Part shown: one piece after another, positions 1-6,300 of the stretch
Layout: the number at the start of each line of letters is the position of its first letter
Numbering within the stretch: position 1 is the first letter of the stretch
From: Flavobacteriales bacterium
Lineage (GTDB): Bacteria > Bacteroidota > Bacteroidia > Flavobacteriales > Flavobacteriaceae
DNA: 6,455 bases
NCBI GenBank assembly: GCA_003229235.1
Contig: QIIH01000451.1
Span: 1-6,455, forward strand
Reading direction: 5' to 3'
Made by a program: the position numbers and the translations under genes
The notes under the pieces: model-generated
What the model saw: only the letters and a program-made list of their open reading frames with translations
The model's database searches: none
Told to the model about the DNA's origin: nothing

Positions 1-1
1 T

Positions 2-478
2 TCAAAAATGGGCGACACATTTGTGATTCCAGAAACCAAGGTACAAGAAGAAACTATGTATGTTCCAGGAACCGATGGTCAGAAGATGAGCAAGTCTAAG
101 GGGAATATTATCAATATTTTTTTAGCAGACAAGCCACTTAGAAAACAAATCCTGGGGATTCAAACAGATAGTACGCCCCTAGAAGAGCCAAAAAATCCTG
201 ACACTTGCAATGCTTTTGCGCTTTATCAGTTATTAGCCAATAAGAGTGAGATACAAGAGATGCGTCAAAATTATCTTCAAGGAGGTTATGGATATGGTCA
301 TGCAAAACAAGCCTTGTTTGAGCTTATCTGCGACCGTTTTAAAACACAGCGTGAGCGCTTTTCGTATTATATGGACAATCTTGATCAAATAGACGAAGCT
401 TTGGCTGTTGGCGCTAAAAAAGCAACCATAGTGGCAAACGACGTTTTGCAAAGGGTTCGTTCTAAAAGCGGCTACTAA
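2..478 (+). CDS. trpS: Tryptophan--tRNA ligase, C-terminal part (5' end outside window)
   Basis: Class I aminoacyl-tRNA synthetase that charges tRNA-Trp with tryptophan using ATP in the cytoplasm. The frame is open from base 2, so the gene starts upstream; the first ATG (8-10) is internal, because the residues after it (GDTFVIPE) belong to the catalytic core. The signature KMSKS loop, in the context PGTDGQKMSKSKGN, is encoded at 83-97; its lysines stabilise the ATP transition state. The rest is the helical C-terminal region used for anticodon recognition and dimer contacts, with the typical GYGHAKQAL stretch near the middle of the visible part. About 158 residues are visible, roughly the last half of a usual 320-330 residue enzyme. 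The HIGH motif and most of the Rossmann fold lie outside the window. The TAA stop (476-478) overlaps the stop codon of the convergent dprA. Family assignment is secure from KMSKS and its surroundings. Confidence 0.95.
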   Translation, partial: SKMGDTFVIPETKVQEETMYVPGTDGQKMSKSKGNIINIFLADKPLRKQILGIQTDSTPLEEPKNPDTCNAFALYQLLANKSEIQEMRQNYLQGGYGYGHAKQALFELICDRFKTQRERFSYYMDNLDQIDEALAVGAKKATIVANDVLQRVRSKSGY

Positions 479-1584
479 GAGGCCATAAATTGTTTTCCTG
501 GCAAGGGCCTAATCAAATTTTTTAACTCCAAACGAAGCAAATTAGAAGCTACCTCGCGCGTAGGCATTTGAGCTTCGATTGAAAGTTCGTCTAAATGCAT
601 GCGTTCATTGTTCAACAATATATCGTAAAGTTGTTGTTCTGTTTTTGAGAGCGAAACAAAAAGCTCCATTTGCCTCTTTTTAGGGGCCAAATCGTCGTCC
701 CAATTAAGCGCTTTTACTATGTCACTCGCACTTGTGAGCATTTGTGCTTTGTTGTATTTAATTAAATCAATACAGCCTCTACTTTGTCTGTCAAAGGTGC
801 GGCCAGGAACCGCAAATAGGTCTCGATCGTACGAAAAGGCAATATCGGCAGTAACTAGACTGCCTCCTTTTTTGGCAGATTCGACAACAATTGTTGCCTT
901 AGACATTCCAGCAATAATCCTGTTACGTTGCAAAAAATGAACCTTATTAAAAGGTTGGTTAGTCCAAAACTCCGTCATAAAGCCGCCGTTTTGCTCTATT
1001 TCATTTTGATAAACCGAATGTCTAGTAGGATATAGAGTATGCAGCCCATGTGCTAGGCAGGCTATAGTCTGTAGCCCATTGCGAATTGCGGCTTTATGTG
1101 CGGTAATATCAACTCCATAGGCTAAGCCAGAAACGATAATTGGATTAAAGGGAGCTAGTTCTCGTACTAGATTTTCGCAAAACTCTTTTCCATATAATGT
1201 CATTTTCCGAGTCCCTACGATACTGATTATTCGTTTTTTGTTGAGGTCAATATTACCTCGATAAAAAAGCAATAAGGGGCTATCAAAGCAGTGAGTCAAC
1301 AAATTAGGATAGTCTCTTTGGTTAAACGCCACTGCTTTAATATTATGGCGTTCCATTTCTAATAACTCGGTATCTACCTCATCGAACAATTGAGCCGTGT
1401 TATTTTTATCTATTATCTTTAATAACACTTCTTGCTCTGTCGATAGGACAGTGTCATCACGAGCAAAAATTTGCTCCGCAGAGCCAAAAGCGATAACCAG
1501 TTGTTTTTTAAGACGATCTGTAAGTTTGGGAATATGCTGCAATGCGAGCATATGTCGTAATTCGTTGAAATTCAAAACAGCCAA
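475..1584 (-). CDS. dprA: DNA-processing protein DprA (Smf family)
   Basis: Cytoplasmic ssDNA-binding protein that protects incoming single strands and loads RecA on them during natural transformation. The 369-residue product has an N-terminal helical region (about 8-60, with LALQHIPK where the family has LALQ..P.IG). The Rossmann-like DprA core (about 85-295) follows: SIVGTRKMTLYG (121-132), SGLAYGVDITAHKAA (152-166), an ACLAHGLHTLYP segment (175-186), QRNRIIAG (219-226), VVESAKKGGSLVTADIA (233-249) and FAVPGR (257-262). A C-terminal winged-helix domain (about 308-362) is present. Length is normal for the family. The start is TTG (1584-1582): no ATG or GTG lies between it and an upstream in-frame TGA at 1611-1609. 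The first in-frame ATG (codon 12, 1551-1549) would cut off the conserved start of the first helix. A TATATTTG -7 element lies 25 bp upstream. Convergent with trpS (4-bp overlap at the stops) and divergent from the HU/SPOR gene. Confidence 0.96.
   Translation of the reverse strand: MAVLNFNELRHMLALQHIPKLTDRLKKQLVIAFGSAEQIFARDDTVLSTEQEVLLKIIDKNNTAQLFDEVDTELLEMERHNIKAVAFNQRDYPNLLTHCFDSPLLLFYRGNIDLNKKRIISIVGTRKMTLYGKEFCENLVRELAPFNPIIVSGLAYGVDITAHKAAIRNGLQTIACLAHGLHTLYPTRHSVYQNEIEQNGGFMTEFWTNQPFNKVHFLQRNRIIAGMSKATIVVESAKKGGSLVTADIAFSYDRDLFAVPGRTFDRQSRGCIDLIKYNKAQMLTSASDIVKALNWDDDLAPKKRQMELFVSLSKTEQQLYDILLNNERMHLDELSIEAQMPTREVASNLLRLELKNLIRPLPGKQFMAS
480..523 (+). terminator. Possible trpS terminator inside the 3' end of dprA
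   Basis: Two bases after the trpS stop there is a perfect 5-bp inverted repeat, AGGCC (480-484) and GGCCT (506-510), with a possible inner TTG/CAA pairing (490-492 with 502-504). Seven bases further on is a run of six T (518-523). The loop is long and the T-run is not adjacent to the stem, so this is only a weak intrinsic-terminator candidate. It is of interest because trpS and dprA overlap and leave no intergenic space. All of it is also dprA coding sequence. Confidence 0.25.
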
Positions 1585-1609
1585 AGAGGTATTAAGGCAG
1601 GAGAGTGCT

Positions 1610-1617
1610 CAAATATA
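1610..1617 (-). promoter_or_regulatory. Predicted -7 element of the dprA promoter
   Basis: Read on the minus strand these bases are TATATTTG, an exact match to the Bacteroidota sigma-ABfr -7 consensus TAnnTTTG. The element ends 25 bp before the TTG start of dprA, so transcription would begin around 1603-1605 with a leader of about 20 bases. No good TTTG -33 box is seen at the expected 19-21 bp spacing; GTTATTA (minus strand, about 1638-1644) is the nearest candidate. An 8-bp palindrome ACAGCTGT (1629-1636) sits in the spacer between these elements. Confidence 0.5.
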
Positions 1618-1655
1618 CACAATTTTGTACAGCTGTTAATAACTATTGGTTCGTA

Positions 1656-1688
1656 TTTAGGGCTCACTCAAAAAAAATGCTATTTTTG
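1656..1688 (+). promoter_or_regulatory. Predicted promoter of the HU/SPOR gene
   Basis: TATTTTTG at 1681-1688 matches the Bacteroidota -7 consensus TAnnTTTG exactly. A weak -33 candidate, TTTA (1656-1659, followed by G), lies 21 bp upstream. Only five bases separate the -7 element from the ATG at 1694, so transcription is predicted to start at or within a base or two of the start codon. T-rich sequence raises the chance of a fortuitous match, but the position and the match to the consensus are good. Confidence 0.5.
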
Positions 1689-1693
1689 TTTAT

Positions 1694-2623
1694 ATGCAGT
1701 TAGACACGTACATACAAGAACTATTATATCGTTACGAATGTGTTATTTTGCCAGGTTTTGGTGCTTTTTTAAGCCAGTATTCCCCAGCAAAAATTGATGC
1801 AACAAGCGGTAGTTTTATACCTCCGTCTAAGCAAGTAATTTTCAATGCTCAGTTGCAATCAAACGATGGGCTACTCGCAAATCATATCGCACAGGTAGAT
1901 GAGAGCTCCTATCAAGAAGCAATTCAAAAAATACGAAAGTTCACTCGTTTTGTTTATCATGAGCTAGAAGCTGGCAAAAGAGTAAGCATTGCGCAAGTGG
2001 GTGGTTTCTTTTTTGATCAGGCAGAGGCTTTGCAATTTGAACCTTCTAAAGGTGTAAATTACAATACCGATTCTTTCGGATTAGCTACTATTCAGCCCTC
2101 AATGGTATCTCGCGAAGTTACACTTGAACAACCTATAGAAGACGCGCCAATTGTTTTGGTTGCAAATCGAAGCAAACAACGCCCGTATTTGCGTTATGCA
2201 GCAATAGGTTTGCTTGCCGTAGCAATTAGTGGTCTTGGAGGAGTTAAGATTTATGAAAGTGGTGTAAAGCAGCATAATTTAGTTCAAAAACAAAAAGCAG
2301 ATTCTCGTATAGAATCTCAAATTCAGGAAGCAACTTTTGTCATTCCCATTCCGCTACCAAGTCTAGAGCTCGAAATTCCAACGGTTTCAGGACGATATCA
2401 TATTATTGCAGGAGCATTTAGAATGGAAGCCAATGCTCATAAAAAAATAGCGCAACTACAACAGCAAGGTTTTAACGCCAGACTTATTGGCCAAAACAAA
2501 TACGGTCTTCATCAAGTTACTTATACTTCTGTGGCCGGAAGAACCGATGCTCTAAAGGAACTTAGGCGCATAAAAGCTGCATTTAACAAAGATGCTTGGC
2601 TGCTTGTTAAAAAGCTCGACTAA
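1694..2623 (+). CDS. HU-CCDC81-like domain and SPOR domain membrane protein
   Basis: A 309-residue Bacteroidota-type protein. Residues 1-134 form paired HU-like modules of the CCDC81 type. The start MQLDTYIQELLYRYECVILP and the GFGAF that follows (21-25) are characteristic, and the second module includes RVSIAQVGGFFF (96-107). A basic stretch (NRSKQRPYLRY, 158-168) precedes one predicted membrane helix (about 168-186), giving an HU-inside, C-terminus-outside orientation by the positive-inside rule. A short linker rich in Q, E and I/P residues (187-232) leads to a C-terminal SPOR domain (about 233-307, beginning GRYHIIAGAF). SPOR domains bind denuded, septum-enriched peptidoglycan. The HU-like half may bind nucleic acid or another protein, so the protein could tether a cytoplasmic partner to the cell wall; that role is inference. 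The ATG is the only usable start after an in-frame TAG at 1658-1660, and it matches the start of relatives I recognise. It has its own promoter-like element and is divergent from dprA. Confidence 0.9.
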   Translation: MQLDTYIQELLYRYECVILPGFGAFLSQYSPAKIDATSGSFIPPSKQVIFNAQLQSNDGLLANHIAQVDESSYQEAIQKIRKFTRFVYHELEAGKRVSIAQVGGFFFDQAEALQFEPSKGVNYNTDSFGLATIQPSMVSREVTLEQPIEDAPIVLVANRSKQRPYLRYAAIGLLAVAISGLGGVKIYESGVKQHNLVQKQKADSRIESQIQEATFVIPIPLPSLELEIPTVSGRYHIIAGAFRMEANAHKKIAQLQQQGFNARLIGQNKYGLHQVTYTSVAGRTDALKELRRIKAAFNKDAWLLVKKLD

Positions 2624-2655
2624 GCAACTTCCATTTTTATTTTCTTCTTTTTTCT
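2601..2655 (+). terminator. Weak terminator candidate after the HU/SPOR gene
   Basis: TGCTT (2601-2605) can pair with AAGCA (2622-2626) around the stop codon, and a strongly T-rich tract follows (2632-2655, several runs of T broken by A and C). The stem is only five pairs with a 16-base loop, so this is a weak call. The T-rich tract may instead simply be upstream promoter sequence of the next gene. The 75-bp spacer 2624-2698 holds nothing else apart from that promoter. Confidence 0.2.
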
Positions 2656-2682
2656 TACCCCTTTTATTTAATACTACCTTTG
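2651..2682 (+). promoter_or_regulatory. Predicted promoter of the thioesterase gene
   Basis: TACCTTTG (2675-2682) is an exact match to the Bacteroidota -7 consensus TAnnTTTG. A TTTC (2651-2654), one base off the TTTG -33 box, lies 20 bp upstream, which is the expected spacing. Transcription would start about 2688, leaving a leader of roughly ten bases before the ATG at 2699. No Shine-Dalgarno sequence is present, as is usual in this phylum. This is the best-formed promoter in the window. Confidence 0.6.
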
Positions 2683-2698
2683 CAAAAAGTATTCTTCT

Positions 2699-3208
2699 AT
2701 GGAGCCAAAAACACCTAAAGATTCCAGTACAATTGTAACCGATTTAGTACTCCCAAGCGAAACCAATCCAATTGGTAATATGTTTGGAGGCGAACTCTTA
2801 GCTCGAATGGATCGTGCGGCCAGTATAGCTGCTCGCCGGCACAGCCGCAGAATTGTAGTAACGGTTTCTGTTAATCACGTAGCCTTTAATAAAATGATTC
2901 CTTTGGGGAGTGTGGTTACGGTAGAGGCCAAAATATCGCGCGCCTTTAAAAGCTCGATGGAAATTTATATGGATGTCTGGATAGAAGACCGCGAAAGCGG
3001 GTTGCGCTCTAAAGCCAACGAAGCCATTTATACATTTGTAGCAGTAGACGAAATGGGATCACCCGTAGTGGTTCCGCAGTTAATTCCGGAGACAAAGCAA
3101 GAGAAAAAACGTTTTGAAGCCGCCTTGCGTCGCAAGCAACTCAGTTTAGTGCTTGCCGGAAAAATGGAGGCAAAACACGCGACAGAACTCAAGGCATTAT
3201 TCGAATAA
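2699..3208 (+). CDS. Acyl-CoA thioesterase, hotdog fold (YciA/ACOT-like)
   Basis: Cytoplasmic enzyme of the 4HBT hotdog superfamily that hydrolyses acyl-CoA thioesters to free acid and CoA. The 169-residue length is typical of the YciA/YkhA group. Visible family features are NPIGNMFGGELLARMD (23-38), which holds the start of the hotdog helix and the candidate catalytic Asp38; the strand VTVSVNHVAFNKMIPLG (54-70); the CoA-side segment RAFKSSMEIYMDVWIED (81-97); and the final strand AIYTFVAVD (109-117). After about residue 130 comes a charged, helical tail (QEKKRFEAALRRKQ). These enzymes usually form hexamers (trimers of hotdog dimers). Chain-length preference cannot be read from the sequence. 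The ATG follows an in-frame TAA at 2669-2671 with no other start between. It is probably transcribed on its own: a good promoter precedes it and a 131-bp spacer follows. Confidence 0.93.
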   Translation: MEPKTPKDSSTIVTDLVLPSETNPIGNMFGGELLARMDRAASIAARRHSRRIVVTVSVNHVAFNKMIPLGSVVTVEAKISRAFKSSMEIYMDVWIEDRESGLRSKANEAIYTFVAVDEMGSPVVVPQLIPETKQEKKRFEAALRRKQLSLVLAGKMEAKHATELKALFE

Positions 3209-3223
3209 ACTGTATTCTTAGGT

Positions 3224-3249
3224 AGGGTTTTATCCTTCTAGCTTTTTTT
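3224..3249 (+). terminator. Weak intrinsic terminator candidate after the thioesterase gene
   Basis: AGGG (3224-3227) can pair with CCTT (3234-3237, one G-T pair) around a 6-base loop, followed after five bases by a run of seven T (3243-3249). It starts 16 bases after the TAA of the thioesterase gene, the right place for a terminator. The stem is short, so confidence is low. Confidence 0.3.
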
Positions 3250-3265
3250 GCCTTTTAGATTGTAT

Positions 3266-3273
3266 TATCTTTA
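3266..3273 (+). promoter_or_regulatory. Possible -7 element upstream of the S8 protease gene
   Basis: TATCTTTA differs from the Bacteroidota -7 consensus TAnnTTTG only in the last base. It lies 66 bp before the protease ATG and would give a leader of about 60 bases. A TTTG (3247-3250) upstream is only 15 bp away, shorter than the usual 19-21, so the -33 box is doubtful. Confidence 0.3.
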
Positions 3274-3274
3274 G

Positions 3275-3313
3275 AACTCTAAAACCTTTCTTAGCTATGA
3301 GTTGGGTTTTTTT
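3275..3313 (+). promoter_or_regulatory. Inverted repeat with T-run in the S8 protease leader
   Basis: AACTC (3275-3279) and GAGTT (3299-3303) are complementary and are followed directly by GGG and seven T (3307-3313). An overlapping alternative pairing, AAAACC (3281-3286) with GGTTTT (3305-3310), would compete with the first stem. The T-run ends 26 bases before the protease start codon. It could be a terminator of upstream transcription or a leader attenuator; both stems are weak. Confidence 0.25.
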
Positions 3314-3339
3314 AGCAACCATAATAAAACCAAATTTCT

Positions 3340-6300
3340 ATGGACAAAATTACCCTGCCCAAGTGGCTTCGAAAAACCCCTCTATTTTTATTTTCGTTCT
3401 TTTTATTTGCATCCTCGATGGTAGCCCAGAGCGATTATACCATTAATTACCAAGGACAACTCGTAAACATCTCGGCAAATATTGACAGTTTTTCTTGGGA
3501 TCAAATGCCCGAATCTTCTGCCTGGGACGATGGTTATTTTGGTTGGCTTCAGTTTGACGAGTCGCCGAGTCAAACTACTCAAGACTATTTTAGTGCAAAC
3601 AATCTCGAATTAATCGAATACCTAGGGAAAGGCGCTTACCAATTCTATATTACTTCTGATACCGATATTTCGCTTTTAGCTAATTATGGAGTGCGAGGAA
3701 TCGTTCCCGTTGAAGGCACTTTTAAGCTGCAAGATCAGTTAGAATATTTAGATATTCCTGCCTATGCACGTTCTGGCGATAATTTTTTAGTAACGCTACA
3801 ATTTTATAAAAACGTAGATGTCGCATTCGTAATAAGCGATTTAGCAACTAAGCAAATAGCAGTTGCTCAACAATATCAAGATGCAGATGTAATTGACCTT
3901 ATAATACCAAATAACTGCCTAGAAGCTTTGTCTAATCTGCCTTACGTACGTTGGGTAGAATTAATCTCGGCGCCTCCAGTTAAAGAAGACATTCAAGGTA
4001 AAAGTATACATCGCTCTAATGGCCTAGACACCCAGACAGGTTCTGGTTGGAATTACACAGGCGCGGGGATTGGAATTTTAGTACGTGATGATGGCATCGT
4101 TGGCCCACATATCGATTTTCAAGGTCGAATTACAAACATCCCAACTTCAAATGGTGGATCGCACGGCGACGGAGTTGCGGGTATTTTTGCTGGTGCTGGT
4201 AATTTAAACCCTCGCTACCGCGGAATGGCAGTAGGTTCTGAGGTTTTTATTACAAATTATGTGCCTAACTTTTTAGATAGTCCAACAACAACTCTGTTAG
4301 GATCAGGAGACGCATATATCACGAACTCCTCTTATGGTGATGGCTGTAATGGTGGATATAGTTTTAATGCAAGAAGTGTAGATCTGCAGACCAACTCTAT
4401 GACAAGTGTATTACATGTATTTTCTTGCGGAAATTCTGGTGGTTCAAATTGTGGATATGGTGCTGGCAGTGGATGGGGTAATATTACTGGCGGCCATAAA
4501 CAAGGAAAAAATGTAATCGCTACAGCTAACGTGTTCTTTGACGGTTCGTTAGTAAGTAGTAGTAGTCGCGGACCAGCATACGATGGGCGTATCAAACCAG
4601 ACATAACGGCTCATGGGCAAGGGCAAATCTCTACATCTACAAACAATACTTACCAATCGTTTGGTGGAACCTCTGCGGCTTCGCCCGGAATCGCAGGAGT
4701 TTCTGCTCAATTGTATGAGCTTTATGCCGATACACACGGAGGAACAATTCCACAATCGGCGCTTGTTAAAGCAGCACTTTTAAATACGGCCAACGATGCA
4801 GGAAATGTAGGACCCGACTTTAAGTTTGGTTGGGGAATCGTAAACGGTCTTAAAGCTGGCGAACTTCTTGCCGAAGATCGTTTTAGCTCTGATGTAATCT
4901 CTACCGGAGTAACCAACAGCATTACAATCGACGTGCCAGCAGGTACTTCGCAAGCGCGTTTTATGTTGTATTGGAACGACCCAGCTGCTGCATCAGGAGC
5001 CGCTACTGCCTTGATAAACGATTTAGATTTAGTAGTTTCTGATCCTTCTACTGCGTCATTTTTGCCTTGGTTATTAGATCATACTCCTAGTGCAGCTTTA
5101 TTGGATACACCTGCTACAAATGGAGCAGACCACTTAAACAATATGGAGCAAGTATTGTTTAACAACCCGACAGCCGGAACATACACTATAGACGTTAGTG
5201 GTTTTGATGTTCCTTTTGGGCCTCAAGAGTACTTTATTGTTTATGAATTAATTTCTGAACAACTTACAGTGGTTTATCCAAACTTTGGAGAAAGCGTAGT
5301 TCCTGGCGAAACAGAAGTTATTCACTGGGATGCTATTAATACAACAGATCCTTTTGCTTTAGAATATACTACAGACGACGGGGCGAGTTGGAATGCAATT
5401 ACAACCGTTACCGCCGATATAACAAATTATTCTTGGACAGTACCCGCTAGTATTACTGGCGAAGCTCGTGTAAGAATCACAAGTGGAGCCTTTAGCGACG
5501 AGAGTGATATGAACTTCTCTATTTCCGAATTAACTACAGGCATTGAATATCTTCAAGTTTGCGAGACCAGTGTAGTCCTTACCTGGGATGCTGTAGCTGG
5601 TGCCGAATCTTACGATATTTATGTACTTGGAGAAAAGTTTATGGATGTTGTGGCAAATACTACAGAGACAATAGTTTCTTTTCCTATAGTAAGTGCAAGT
5701 AATCCTGTTTGGGTTGCTGTAGCCGCGAGAAACGATACTGATGGTTGGGTAGCACGCCGTACCATTGCTCTTAATTCGCCAGGGACAGGCACTTATAATT
5801 GTGCTTTTGCAAACGACTTAGCAGTAACTAGTGTTGATAATACAGATGCCGATTTTTCTTTAGTTTGTGATGCTTCTCCTGTTACAATTAGTGCAACCAT
5901 CTTTAACCCTTCTATGAACGCTCATAGTGGTTTTGAGATTAGCTATCAATTAGACAGCGAAACACCAGTGAGTGAAACGTTTGCAGGGACTATTGAACCT
6001 GGTTTTTTTGCGAGTTACGATTTTACTACACCTCTTAGCATTCCGGCTACCGGAAATTATACTATAACGGTAACTGTAACACTCGCTACAGACGAAGACA
6101 GCTCAATTGACATTTATGCGGCCTTAGACGCTACTCCTTTAAATGCATTCGAAGATTTTCAAACCACAGGTTTCCCTTCAGAGGGTTGGTATATTCAAAA
6201 TCCTGATGACGGAATTACATGGTTATCACACCCTTCTATTATAGGGAGTTCTGGTGTCACAACCAGAGTTGGTCTAGTTAACAATTACGATTATACCGCT

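Noticed and set aside
416..449. Minus-strand hairpin in the trpS 3' coding region (GCAAA 434-438 with TTTGC 445-449) followed by T6 (minus strand, 421-416), as a possible dprA terminator.
   Set aside because: The stem is five weak pairs, the T-run is 12 bases away from it, and the whole stretch is conserved-protein coding sequence.
719..940. Plus-strand open frame of 73 codons inside dprA, and similar ones at 1397-1639 (+) and 233-451 (-).
   Set aside because: They are antisense shadows of dprA and trpS, with no promoter-like element or family resemblance.
3297..3446. Short 49-residue open frame (ATG at 3297, TAA at 3444-3446) overlapping the start of the S8 protease gene in another frame.
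   Set aside because: Its hydrophobic stretch is the frame-shifted image of the T-rich signal-peptide codons of the protease. It has no promoter-like element of its own and no recognisable family.
4332..4922. Several minus-strand open frames of 66-90 codons inside the S8 protease gene.
   Set aside because: They lie fully within a clearly coding frame with the catalytic motifs, overlap each other, and give low-complexity products with no recognisable domains.
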